A stretch of 38,858 bases of DNA from a virus, in the IMG/VR virus record IMGVR_UViG_3300033155_003199, positions 1 to 38,858 of that record, one strand, 5' to 3'. The stretch's first letter is position 1, and each line of letters starts with the position of its first letter. Below are positions 13,535 to 20,803 of this stretch, one piece after another. The notes under the pieces are model-generated. The model did no database searches. It saw only the letters and a program-made list of their open reading frames with translations, and was not told the DNA's origin. The translations under genes and the position numbers were made by a program.

Positions 13535-14191
13535 ATGAAGGCACTTGATTTAACAGGTCGAAAATTCGGGCGTCTTGTAGCAATTAGACCAATAAAAAAA
13601 AGATGTGGACATTATGTTGTTTGGTTATGTAGTTGTAGGTGCGGCAAAAATGTACCGGTAAGCTCTGGCAATCTTTCTTCAGGTAACACAAAAAGTTGCG
13701 GCTGCCTAAAAAGCGAAAGAACAATTATACGTAATACAAAGCACGGATTTGCTTATCATCCTCTTTATGCTGTTCTTGAAAACATGAAGCGTCGTTGCTA
13801 TAATCCAAAAACATGGAACTATAAAAATTATGGTGGAAGAAAAATTACAATTTGTGACGAATGGTTAAACAGCAAAGGGAAGTTCTTTGAATGGGCAATA
13901 ACAACTGGATGGAAAAAAGGTCTTATGATTGAGCGCAGAAACAATAATGGAAACTATAATCCAGAAAATTGTTATTTCGCAACTTCGTTCGAACAAGCCA
14001 ACAATACTCGGCACCTCAAAAAATTTATAGCCTATGGACCTTGTGGTCAAATTGAAATAGCAAAGAATCAAGCTGTTTTTGCTCGAAAATGGGGATTAAC
14101 CAGGGGACAAATTGGCAACTGTCTTTGCAAAAGACGAAATCAGCACAAAGGCTGGATCTTCGAACATTTAACACCATCAGGAGGTGGGTGA
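13535..14191 (+). CDS. HNH homing endonuclease 2
   Basis: 218 residues with the same layout as the copies at 3479 and 26480: FGRLVAI, zinc set CSCRCG ... SCGCL, HNH segment MKRRCYNP ... YGGRKITIC ... IERRNNNGNYNPENCYFAT, and C-terminal FARKWGLTRGQIGNCL ... GWIF. In this copy the usual LDRIDNNG is IERRNNNG and RWAT is YFAT, so catalytic-site residues deviate and activity is uncertain. The ribosome site is weak and a terminator lies just upstream. Insertion is between the exonuclease and the coiled-coil gene. AT-rich relative to neighbours. Confidence 0.8.
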   Translation: MKALDLTGRKFGRLVAIRPIKKRCGHYVVWLCSCRCGKNVPVSSGNLSSGNTKSCGCLKSERTIIRNTKHGFAYHPLYAVLENMKRRCYNPKTWNYKNYGGRKITICDEWLNSKGKFFEWAITTGWKKGLMIERRNNNGNYNPENCYFATSFEQANNTRHLKKFIAYGPCGQIEIAKNQAVFARKWGLTRGQIGNCLCKRRNQHKGWIFEHLTPSGGG

Positions 14192-14218
14192 GGGTCACCC
14201 ACTCTTTAAATTCACTGT

Positions 14219-14244
14219 TAAGGGGTGCAAGTGTGCACCTCTTA
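14219..14244 (+). other. Hairpin in leader of the coiled-coil gene
   Basis: TAAGGGGTGCA, loop AGTG, TGCACCTCTTA: 11-bp stem with one wobble, 25 bases before the ATG at 14269. A smaller GGGTGA/TCACCC stem lies at 14186-14200 over the HNH stop. No long U-tract. Confidence 0.5.
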
Positions 14245-14268
14245 AATTCAAATAAAGGAGGGGTACCA

Positions 14269-15543
14269 ATGTCAGACAAAATGTCGAACGAAATCGTGCA
14301 GTATTCAGTTTCCGATGTTGCCATTATAGAGTTATCCACGAAGTACCAGGGAATGGAAATCAAAGATCGAGAATCCTACCAGGCCGTAGTCACCGGCATT
14401 GCTGAAATCAGATCAATAAGGGTGTCTGTCGAGAAGCGTCGGAAGGAATTAAAGGCTGACGCCATCTCCTGGGGCCGGAAAGTAGACACAGAGGCCAAAC
14501 GGCTTACTGCCCTTCTCCGGCCTATCGAAGATAATCTCAGAAATCTTAAACAAGCCACAGACGACGAAAAGGCCACTATCAAGGCCGAAAAAGAACAGGC
14601 TGAGCAGAACCGGGTTGAGGCTATCAAAGCCAAGATAGCAGCCTTCCCACCCGATATGGCCACCATGCCCAAGCTACTGGGAATGACAGCCCTTGAAATC
14701 AGGGAATTACAGGACGTCTTAAATGAGACTGAAGTAGATATTAAAGTCTTTGAAGAATTCACGCAGGAGGCTATCAAGGCCAAAGAAGAGAAAAAGAACC
14801 TTCTCCAAGGGTACTACATCTCACGCATCCAAACGGACGCAGAAGTTGCCAAACGGAAAGCTGCCGAAGAAGCAGTCAAGGTGGAACTGGAACGTCTTGA
14901 GGAAGAACGACTGGCCAAAATAGAAGCCCAGAGAATTATTGACGAGAAGGCTGAAAAGGAACGAAAGGTTGAAGCCAAACGCTTAGAGGCCCGTCTCAAA
15001 AAGCAAGAGGAGGAACGAAAGGTTAAGCAGGCAATAGAGGATGCTCGCCTTAACAAAATACGGGAGGAACAAGAGGCCGAAGCTCAGAAGCTGCAGGAGG
15101 CCCAGGCCAAAATAGACGCTCAGTATAAAGCTATCCAGGATGAAAAAGATCGCATAGAAAACGAGAGAATTGAACATGAACGAGCAGAACAAGAAAAGTT
15201 GGCTCAAATAGAAAAGGACAGGTTAGCCAAAATTGAAGCTGAAAAACAAGAAGAGGCTCGGATCAAGGAGGAAGCCGAAAAAAAGGTTGCGAGAGAGAAG
15301 GCCGCGGCCGATGAGAAAAAGCGTCAAGCTATTCTCAGGCCGGATAAAGAAAATCTGTCTGTCTATTTTGAAACCGTAACATCAGAATTTAACAATACTG
15401 CTATGCCGGCGCTAAAAACCAAGGAAGGTAAATCACTATTATCTTCTTTCACCGAGAATGTCCAGCAAGAAATCCGCACCTCATCGGCAAGAGCTGCACA
15501 ACTTGGAGTAATTCCTGTCTATGGCGCATCTAATTCTAACTAA
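14269..15543 (+). CDS. Long coiled-coil phage protein of the recombination cluster
   Basis: 424 residues from the ATG with AAAGGAGGGG; longer upstream starts run through the HNH gene in another frame. The N-terminal 90 residues (YQAVVTGIAEIRSIRVSVEK, LKADAISWGRKVD) match a family common beside phage annealing and exonuclease genes (DUF1351-like in character). Residues about 195-380 are an uninterrupted charged coiled coil (EEERLAKIEAQ, KQEEERK). The C-terminus is a small globular segment. Probably a recombination accessory or nuclease modulator. The last 23 bases overlap the next gene. Confidence 0.65.
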   Translation: MSDKMSNEIVQYSVSDVAIIELSTKYQGMEIKDRESYQAVVTGIAEIRSIRVSVEKRRKELKADAISWGRKVDTEAKRLTALLRPIEDNLRNLKQATDDEKATIKAEKEQAEQNRVEAIKAKIAAFPPDMATMPKLLGMTALEIRELQDVLNETEVDIKVFEEFTQEAIKAKEEKKNLLQGYYISRIQTDAEVAKRKAAEEAVKVELERLEEERLAKIEAQRIIDEKAEKERKVEAKRLEARLKKQEEERKVKQAIEDARLNKIREEQEAEAQKLQEAQAKIDAQYKAIQDEKDRIENERIEHERAEQEKLAQIEKDRLAKIEAEKQEEARIKEEAEKKVAREKAAADEKKRQAILRPDKENLSVYFETVTSEFNNTAMPALKTKEGKSLLSSFTENVQQEIRTSSARAAQLGVIPVYGASNSN

Positions 15544-15997
15544 ACGAACTTTCCGGGATGAGCTAACTGCAGGTAACCAGGCAACGGCTGACTTCATTCA
15601 TTCGTTGCCTGCTCTTACAACCATCCATGGAGAATTCAGGAAACAACGTAATCCGCTATTTCATGCCAAATGGTTCGCCTTGGTACAGTTCTTGTATGAT
15701 CATTGGCAACCGGGTGAGCTGCAGGATCCCAAATGGAAAGGCGTCGTTCCTCAAAAGAGTTTTAAACAGTTCCGGAAAGATTTGACGATCTTAGCCGGTT
15801 TCTATCAGGCCTTCTACAGACTGGACGGATCCGTCAGAATCGAAGCAAAGTCGATCTCTTTTGGGAGCATGGATCAGGAAGAGTTTGAGGAATTGTATTC
15901 CAAAATTATTGACGTCGGATTAAGTAAAATATTGCCTCAGAGCTATGATAAGAAACAGCTTGAGGGAATCATCAACGAATTACTGGCATTTACATGA
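15521..15997 (+). CDS. DUF1367-like phage protein
   Basis: 158 residues. The pattern HGEFRKQRNPLFHAKWFALV, FKQFRKDLTILAGFYQ and RIEAKSISFGSMDQEEFEEL is characteristic of DUF1367, a family in phage replication/recombination clusters often near Nin-type genes. Biochemical role not established. It starts inside the end of the coiled-coil gene and its stop overlaps the next ATG, so it is part of a coupled run. Confidence 0.75.
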   Translation: MAHLILTKRTFRDELTAGNQATADFIHSLPALTTIHGEFRKQRNPLFHAKWFALVQFLYDHWQPGELQDPKWKGVVPQKSFKQFRKDLTILAGFYQAFYRLDGSVRIEAKSISFGSMDQEEFEELYSKIIDVGLSKILPQSYDKKQLEGIINELLAFT

Positions 15998-16242
15998 AAA
16001 AACGCTACAAAATTAAGTTCCGATCTACCAGGCATGATAGTATACCGGCAACGGGTTGGTACATCTATTCGAGACGCTTTCCCCGTTATAAGTCAGGGCA
16101 ACCCGGTTTCCGCCGATACCGCATGGCCGGGCCATTTCCAAATAGGAGTGATGCTACTGTAAGGGCGGGGGTTATGGCGATTAAATTTGATGAGTTTGCT
16201 ACGAAATTACGAGCGGCAAAAAATGGTAAGAAAAAAACTTAG
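15994..16242 (+). CDS. Small basic early protein
   Basis: 82 residues, start overlapping the previous stop (ATGA). Very basic, with aromatic and arginine-rich segments (YSRRFPRYKSGQPGFRRYRM) and a lysine-rich end. Likely nucleic-acid-binding by charge. No family recognised. Confidence 0.55.
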   Translation: MKKRYKIKFRSTRHDSIPATGWYIYSRRFPRYKSGQPGFRRYRMAGPFPNRSDATVRAGVMAIKFDEFATKLRAAKNGKKKT

Positions 16243-16336
16243 AATCTATATCCTGGCCATAAAATACTGGTTTCAGGGTGACTCATGGCCTGAAGCGATC
16301 AAGTATGCCGAGGCGCTTGTACATGGGTTCAAATAA
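16223..16336 (+). CDS. Tiny conserved phage protein
   Basis: 37 residues, overlapping the previous gene by 20 bases. LRIYILAIKYWFQGDSWPEA then IKYAEALVHGFK is a pattern I recall from tiny phage ORFs in early regions (ILAI ... GDSW ... A ... GFK). It may be a short amphipathic helix pair. Function unknown. Confidence 0.6.
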   Translation: MVRKKLRIYILAIKYWFQGDSWPEAIKYAEALVHGFK

Positions 16337-16350
16337 GGTAAGGAATTAAT

Positions 16351-16569
16351 ATGAATAATCAAATGCAGGATTTTGCAAGAAGTACTTTAAAGGACGGACT
16401 ACCTAAATTACCGGAGGATTGGCAAATGATGTTCAAAAGGATGTATTCCCCTGATGATTTAAACGCCAATATCGAGGATGTGGTGGATATGGTCCCAGAA
16501 GACAAGCTTGATTGGGCGATGCAACAAGTTCAAAGATCGCTCGACAAACAGGCACAACAAGCCGCTTGA
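16351..16569 (+). CDS. Hypothetical small acidic protein
   Basis: 72 residues behind AAGGAATT. Helical; acidic middle (DDLNANIEDVVDMVPEDKLD) and a glutamine/alanine-rich end. No family recognised. Confidence 0.5.
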   Translation: MNNQMQDFARSTLKDGLPKLPEDWQMMFKRMYSPDDLNANIEDVVDMVPEDKLDWAMQQVQRSLDKQAQQAA

Positions 16570-16617
16570 CTCTGATGGCAAAAGGCTGTCGTAGGTTAGC
16601 AGGGAAAAGAAAACTTG

Positions 16618-16785
16618 ATGATTCTAAAAGACATTGAAGCCAAAATAGCCGAGCTAAAAGAATATGAGTATCAGGCTTGGCAGGCCAAAGATTACCAGGC
16701 CGCTTTGATGTTGCATGGGGCTATTATCCAGTTTGAGCGGTTTCTGGGAGAGGTAGAGGAAAAGGAAAAACATGGGAACACCTGA
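16618..16785 (+). CDS. Small coiled-coil ORF
   Basis: 55 residues starting MILKDIEAKIAELKEYEYQA, helical throughout. It overlaps the HNH fragment gene at 16772 by 14 bases. The ribosome site is weak (AGGGAAAAG). Not recognised. Confidence 0.4.
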   Translation: MILKDIEAKIAELKEYEYQAWQAKDYQAALMLHGAIIQFERFLGEVEEKEKHGNT

Positions 16786-17026
16786 ATATTGGGTGTGGTA
16801 TGGTATGCTCCAGCGATGTGAAAACCCGAAAGTTAAACGCTACAAAGATTATGGGGGACGGGGCATCACTGTTTCTGAAGAATTCCACGACTTCCGTATT
16901 TGGTATGATTATATAGGCCCACGACCCGGACCTAAGTATTCACAAGGGCGAATTGACAAGAGAGGCAATTATGAGCGGGGGAATATTCGATGGGAGATAT
17001 CCCGAGGAGAGGATTATGACCGTTAA
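16772..17026 (+). CDS. Reduced HNH endonuclease-like protein without zinc ribbon
   Basis: 84 residues. It begins at the [14 protein letters not shown] segment that is internal in the three long HNH proteins and keeps YKDYGGRGITVSEEF and RIDKRGNYERGNIRWEIS, the nuclease core. The N-terminal zinc ribbon and C-terminal DNA-binding part are absent. It has GAGGAAAAGG upstream, so it is probably expressed as a mini-HNH rather than a chance remnant. Its ends overlap both neighbours. Confidence 0.65.
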   Translation: MGTPEYWVWYGMLQRCENPKVKRYKDYGGRGITVSEEFHDFRIWYDYIGPRPGPKYSQGRIDKRGNYERGNIRWEISRGEDYDR

Positions 17027-17219
17027 AGAGTTGATAAAGAAACTAAAAACCCTCCCGCAGAACCTGGAGGTAGGCATGGTGCCGTTTGATCAGCCCATGT
17101 GGATGGCAGGCGACTGGGTGGAAACCGTTGAACATATCATCAAATCCGAACACAGCAGTTTCGAAGATGAACGAATGTATGCTCATCTGCCGGATGAGTA
17201 TGTAGTAATACATGGTTAG
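17016..17219 (+). CDS. Hypothetical small early protein
   Basis: 67 residues from the ATG with GAGGAGAGG; a longer frame from 16953 lies inside the HNH ORF and is unlikely. MTVKELIKKLKTLPQNLEVG is a pattern common in small phage proteins (VKELI..L..LPQ...V). Acidic remainder. The solitary CRISPR repeat lies just after its stop on the other strand. Confidence 0.55.
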   Translation: MTVKELIKKLKTLPQNLEVGMVPFDQPMWMAGDWVETVEHIIKSEHSSFEDERMYAHLPDEYVVIHG

Positions 17220-17231
17220 CAAGTCGTTATG

Positions 17232-17265
17232 GTTTCAATCCACGCCCCCGCGCGGGGGGGGCGAC
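17232..17265 (-). ncRNA. Solitary type I-C CRISPR-like repeat (candidate RNA anti-CRISPR)
   Basis: Read on the minus strand it starts GTCGCCCCCCCC and ends GGGGGCGTGGATTGAAAC, 34 bases. That is the type I-C repeat architecture: GTCGC start, C-run/G-run stem (CGCCCCC with GGGGGCG), and the conserved GTGGATTGAAAC 3' handle. The loop is two bases longer than the usual 32-base repeats. Only one copy exists and no cas gene is near. A promoter lies just upstream on the same strand. Single phage repeats of this sort are known as RNA anti-CRISPRs that sequester Cas proteins. Confidence 0.7.
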
Positions 17266-17279
17266 CGGTGTTAGGGCTG

Positions 17280-17309
17280 ATTATCACTGTGCCAGACCAA
17301 ATCAGTGAA
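17280..17309 (-). promoter_or_regulatory. Predicted minus-strand promoter for the solitary repeat
   Basis: On the minus strand: TTCACT (17309-17304), 18 bases, GATAAT (17285-17280). Transcription would start near 17273, about 8 bases before the CRISPR-like repeat, leaving the repeat at the 5' end of the RNA. Confidence 0.45.
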
Positions 17310-17592
17310 GTTTATGGAACCCTGGACGTTGATATTGCATGTATCAGCATTGCCGACCTGGAACCACAAGCCTCATAACAATCGCATGAACGCGGACTCT
17401 GCTATGCTCCGCCGGTTATGCTAAACCGTAATCAGGGGTTGACTTAGGATGGTGGCGGTGGTAAGGTGTGATCATGCTATTGGTTCATTGTAAAATCCAA
17501 CATCAACCGAAGACAATATTTCTCCCTCAGCGCCGAGCAATCGGCATCCTCTATTTATAGTGGACCATAGCAGGCTGGGGGAGAATTCTTTT
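17310..17592. other. Remainder of intergenic region before the initiator
   Basis: No convincing gene. A 36-codon ORF (MEPWTLILHV ...) lacks a ribosome site. A TTGACT at about 17443 has no good -10 partner. The GGGGGAG before 17593 serves the initiator gene. Confidence 0.4.
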
Positions 17593-18309
17593 GTGACTCA
17601 TGTGAAAAATGGCAATTGGGTGCGTATTTGCAAGGCTTTTCTTGATGACTTGCCAATTAACAGATCTTTTTCAGAGATAGAGGCTATTTATTCTCTGCAA
17701 TGTAATGCTGATCCATTTGATCCAAAAACAGTTTCGGTGTCTGGATTAGGTAAGCGGTGGGGCTGGTCTCGGAAGAGAGTGAGAACCTTTTTAAAAAATG
17801 TAGGTGTAGAAATTGTTTATCCAAAACCAACAAAAGAAGTACAGCGGCAGAGGGGACAGATAGGGTTACAGAAAGGGGACAGAAAGGGGACAGAAAGGGG
17901 ACAGAAAAGATTCATAGATTCTAGTGACTTAAAGAAAACAAGGGACAGAAAGGGGACAGATAAGGGACAGAAAGGGGACAGAAAGGGTTCCACTATTAAT
18001 AAGAAGGAAGAAGAAGTAAACCTATTTGAGCAATTCTACAGTGCTTATCCTAAGAAAAAAAATAAGGGCCAGGCCGAAAAAGCTTTTGAAAAAATTAAAG
18101 TGGATAGGCTGCTTTTAGAAATTATGTTATCAAAAATAGACCATGCCAAACAATCACAAGATTGGCAAAAAGAAAAAGGGCAATATATTCCGTATCCGGC
18201 AACATGGCTTAATGCTAAAGGGTGGAAAGATGAAATTGAAGTTTCCGGTTCCCCTCAAACAATCAAAGAAATAATGGCCCAGGATGATGGATTCCCCGTC
18301 CTCAGCTAA
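17593..18309 (+). CDS. Phage replication initiator-like protein with internal iterons
   Basis: 238 residues from GTG at 17593, preceded by GGGGGAG; an in-frame GTG at 17560 is possible. N-terminal winged-helix-like region (SVSGLGKRWGWSRKRVRTFL) as in O-type replisome organisers. The middle is a low-complexity linker of GDRKGT/ERGQK repeats. The C-terminal FEQFYSAYPKKKNKGQAEKA and GQYIPYPATWLNAKGWKD is the helical segment found at the end of many phage initiators. It probably binds the origin and loads the DnaB-type helicase encoded next, whose start lies inside its end. Confidence 0.7.
   Translation: MTHVKNGNWVRICKAFLDDLPINRSFSEIEAIYSLQCNADPFDPKTVSVSGLGKRWGWSRKRVRTFLKNVGVEIVYPKPTKEVQRQRGQIGLQKGDRKGTERGQKRFIDSSDLKKTRDRKGTDKGQKGDRKGSTINKKEEEVNLFEQFYSAYPKKKNKGQAEKAFEKIKVDRLLLEIMLSKIDHAKQSQDWQKEKGQYIPYPATWLNAKGWKDEIEVSGSPQTIKEIMAQDDGFPVLS
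17851..17984 (+). repeat. Iterons phased at 11 bp inside the initiator gene
   Basis: Eight copies of GGGACAG. The A of each falls at 17856, 17879, 17890, 17901, 17945, 17956, 17967 and 17978: spacings of 11, or multiples of 11, except for one base at the first. Eleven is not a codon multiple, so the repeat is kept at DNA level and the protein reads it in rotating frames. This is like the lambda origin inside O. Confidence 0.75.
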
Positions 18310-19609
18310 AATACCACAAGATACAGACGCAGAGAAATCGTTTCTCTGTATCTGCTTAAACAGTGGCATGTTTTATGATGTCAATGCCGATATTTTCTAT
18401 GATTATCGCAACATGGCCATCGTGAAAGCTTGCCACAGCATTATTGCCAAAAGGTTGCCTGTAAGCGCAGTTAATGTTTTGAGAGAATTGAAGGCGGTGG
18501 GAGAAAATTTTGGTGGTACAGTTGTTCCCTATTTAACCGAGTTAAGCCTATTTGAACCTATTTTATTTGATGCAACACGCAAAGAGGCTTTCGATGAATT
18601 GGCTAAGCGGTATGTCCAGAAAATTCAAAAAGCGGCTAAGCTGAGAAAGTTGACGGAAATAGCTTCCGAAGTCTTTACTTTAGCGACAGAGCCTGGAGCA
18701 TCCGCTGAAGATCTGCTTGTTAGAATTCAAGAAGCAAAAACAGAAACGGATGCAGTATCACCGGAAAAATCAACTTTAGTGTCCCTGGAAGATGTATTGA
18801 AACGGACATTATGGGACCTTAAAGAGGTTTTGGACGATTCGGATAAACAAAGAGGAGTCACTACTGGTTTACGAGTACTGGATAATGCAACCGGGGGCGG
18901 TCTTTACCCTGGCGAAATGTGGATTATTAGCGGCCGGCCGGGATCTGGTAAAAGTGCAATGGCCTGGGGAGTTGCGATAAGTGTAGCCAAAACGGGGAAA
19001 AAAGTTCTGGGTGTGTCTCTTGAAATGGGATTATCAGAGCTTGGCCGAAGATTTTTGAGCGCCAAAACGTCTTATCCTGCAACACAGTTCCGTACAGGAA
19101 AAGGTCTTGAGGATAAGCTTATCAACATTTTGAATACAGCAGATGGGATGAAAGATTTACCTCTGTTTTTGGAAGAAAAAGTACAAATTAATGAAATTGG
19201 ATTAAGGCAAGATATCGAGAAAATCAAACCGGATGTTGTTGTCTTGGATTATTTGCAACTCATGTCTGCATCTGGAAAATTCTATAATCGGGAGGGCGAA
19301 ATAGCGAGTCTTAGCCGATTTATGAAATTGGCAGCGATAGAATATGGGCTGACTTTCATCGTGCTTTCGCAGCTCAACAGAGACTTGAAGGGCAGGGCCA
19401 ACAAAGCGCCTCAGTTAACGGATCTTAGGGAATCGGGTGCATTAGAACAAGATGCTGATATTGTAATTGGGCTTCACCGCGAAAATAATGCGACGAGCGG
19501 AGAAGCTGCAATTTACATCCTTAAAAACAGAAATGACAGAATTGGAAAATTTCCAATATATTTTGATGGACCTTCGATGACTTATAGAGACTTATCTTTT
19601 GGAGAATAA
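18284..19609 (+). CDS. dnaB: Replicative DNA helicase, DnaB-type
   Basis: 441 residues. N-terminal helical domain (DTDAEKSFLCICLNSGMFY) as in DnaB. RecA-like domain with TGLRVLDNATGGGLYPGE, Walker A GRPGSGKS (about 218-225), SLEMGLSELGRR, Walker B VVVLDYLQLM (about 316-325), and LSQLNRDLKGR plus LTDLRESGALEQDAD at the end. These are all diagnostic DnaB motifs. It unwinds the fork as a hexamer. It overlaps the initiator by 26 bases, so loader and helicase are co-translated. Start could be either of two adjacent ATGs (18284 or 18287). Confidence 0.92.
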   Translation: MMDSPSSAKIPQDTDAEKSFLCICLNSGMFYDVNADIFYDYRNMAIVKACHSIIAKRLPVSAVNVLRELKAVGENFGGTVVPYLTELSLFEPILFDATRKEAFDELAKRYVQKIQKAAKLRKLTEIASEVFTLATEPGASAEDLLVRIQEAKTETDAVSPEKSTLVSLEDVLKRTLWDLKEVLDDSDKQRGVTTGLRVLDNATGGGLYPGEMWIISGRPGSGKSAMAWGVAISVAKTGKKVLGVSLEMGLSELGRRFLSAKTSYPATQFRTGKGLEDKLINILNTADGMKDLPLFLEEKVQINEIGLRQDIEKIKPDVVVLDYLQLMSASGKFYNREGEIASLSRFMKLAAIEYGLTFIVLSQLNRDLKGRANKAPQLTDLRESGALEQDADIVIGLHRENNATSGEAAIYILKNRNDRIGKFPIYFDGPSMTYRDLSFGE

Positions 19610-19613
19610 AAAC

Positions 19614-19754
19614 ATGGAACCACAGCACATAAAGGAAATCTTACCCAGTATCTTAATCAAAACAGCCAAAAAGCAGGCTGAACGTGAAGGTATTCCGTTA
19701 AAGCAACTCCTTGAGAGGATCGGCAGGGAAATGCCGAGGAGTGGGTCAGAATGA
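19614..19754 (+). CDS. Tiny helical protein after the helicase
   Basis: 46 residues, beginning MEPQHIKEILPSILIKTAKK and containing ERIGREMP. Its stop overlaps the next ATG (ATGA). Position between helicase and release-factor-like gene. No family recognised; real expression is supported mainly by the overlap. Confidence 0.45.
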   Translation: MEPQHIKEILPSILIKTAKKQAEREGIPLKQLLERIGREMPRSGSE

Positions 19755-20098
19755 GAAAATTATTATTTTCAGTCACCAAAAAAGATCTAAAAATTGAGTT
19801 TTTCTCAGGCAAGGGTGCCGGAGGACAGAAAAGGAATAAATGCCAAAATTGTGTTAGAATGACTCATCCTGCATCTGGAAGCAAGGCGACGGGGCAGTCT
19901 AACAAAGAAAGACCCTCAAATATCAAAGAAGCCTTTAAAGGATTAACAACTGACGCAAATTTCAAGTTATGGTTAGCTGAAAAGATAGCAGAAATTCAAA
20001 CAGGAAAAACATTAAAGGAAGAAGTTGAAGAAATGATGAATCCTAAAAATTTGAAGATTGAATTTAGGGACGCAGAAGGCCAGTGGCAGCTTTTTTGA
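19751..20098 (+). CDS. GGQ release-factor-domain protein
   Basis: 115 residues. It carries the RF-1 catalytic domain: IEFFSGKGAGGQKRNKCQN with GGQ at 24-26, then VRMTHPASGSKATGQSNKERP and NIKEAFKGL. The glutamine of GGQ is what hydrolyses peptidyl-tRNA in the ribosome. It lacks the codon-recognition domain of true release factors and the long basic tail of ArfB. The C-terminal KTLKEEVEEMMNPKNLKIEF is shared with phage-encoded homologues. It probably rescues stalled ribosomes or alters termination during infection. Confidence 0.8.
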   Translation: MRKLLFSVTKKDLKIEFFSGKGAGGQKRNKCQNCVRMTHPASGSKATGQSNKERPSNIKEAFKGLTTDANFKLWLAEKIAEIQTGKTLKEEVEEMMNPKNLKIEFRDAEGQWQLF

Positions 20099-20164
20099 AA
20101 CCACCAAGAGAAAGCTAATTTAGGTATGTCGATTTGATTTTGTTTGGTGAGTAGAGGGGACAAA

Positions 20165-20503
20165 ATGAAAAAAAATGATGCCAAGGTACATGCCGCAGAA
20201 AAAACAGAGGGGTGCAACTGCAGTAATCACAAATGCTCGTTTTATGACGAGAAATGTGAACAGAATTGCAGAGCCGGGGATGAAGACGATAACCCTTATT
20301 TACCCTACTGTGGAAGTTATATTCCAGATAAAAAGGTCGATTTTCCCATACTTCGGATTATCGAGAATGAATATTTCAGAAAAGGGGCGGTGATCAAAAT
20401 GAAAAACGATAAAATATGTTTGATAGATGCAGGTGAAGAAATTATCGGCCAGGGGGATACATTCCGAGGATTATTGGAAAATCTCATATTTGTCCTATGT
20501 TAA
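20165..20503 (+). CDS. Cysteine-rich small protein
   Basis: 112 residues from the ATG with AGAGGGGA; upstream in-frame starts lack sites. The N-terminal half is cysteine-rich (GCNCSNHKCSFYDEKCEQNC, then C ... C), suggesting a zinc-bound or disulphide knot. The C-terminal half is a small alpha/beta piece. The end overlaps the next start. No family recognised. Confidence 0.55.
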   Translation: MKKNDAKVHAAEKTEGCNCSNHKCSFYDEKCEQNCRAGDEDDNPYLPYCGSYIPDKKVDFPILRIIENEYFRKGAVIKMKNDKICLIDAGEEIIGQGDTFRGLLENLIFVLC

Positions 20504-20742
20504 ATTATCTGACATACTTATTCTGGTTATTTAGCCTTGTGTTGTTTGCCGGCCTGTTTTTTACGCAGTTTCCGGGAAACGAAATTGTTCAACCAGGTCT
20601 GCCAGCCTCAAACTATGATTACCTACAAACGCGAATGCAGTTTCATGGCTGCCTTGTTCTCACACGTGATCTTGACTCAGGAAACTGGTTTTTCTGGAGG
20701 CATGGTGAACGTTGCTGGATACAAAATCTGCGTAACTATTGA
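20497..20742 (+). CDS. Small membrane-anchored protein
   Basis: 81 residues, start inside the previous gene. Residues 2-22 (LNYLTYLFWLFSLVLFAGLFF) form one hydrophobic membrane segment or uncleaved signal. The rest is soluble with tryptophans. It closes the early run before the portal. Function unknown. Confidence 0.5.
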   Translation: MLNYLTYLFWLFSLVLFAGLFFTQFPGNEIVQPGLPASNYDYLQTRMQFHGCLVLTRDLDSGNWFFWRHGERCWIQNLRNY

Positions 20743-20803
20743 CAGCATTTTTCCCGTCCACTAAGGTAAATCAGTTTATCTGTCCAAGGAGTAAGGTAAA
20801 AAC

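Noticed and set aside
14089-14268. N-terminal extension of the coiled-coil gene upstream of 14269
   Set aside because: It lies inside the HNH gene in another frame and lacks a ribosome site; ATG 14269 has a strong one.
17316-17426. 36-codon ORF downstream of the solitary repeat
   Set aside because: No ribosome site and no conserved pattern.
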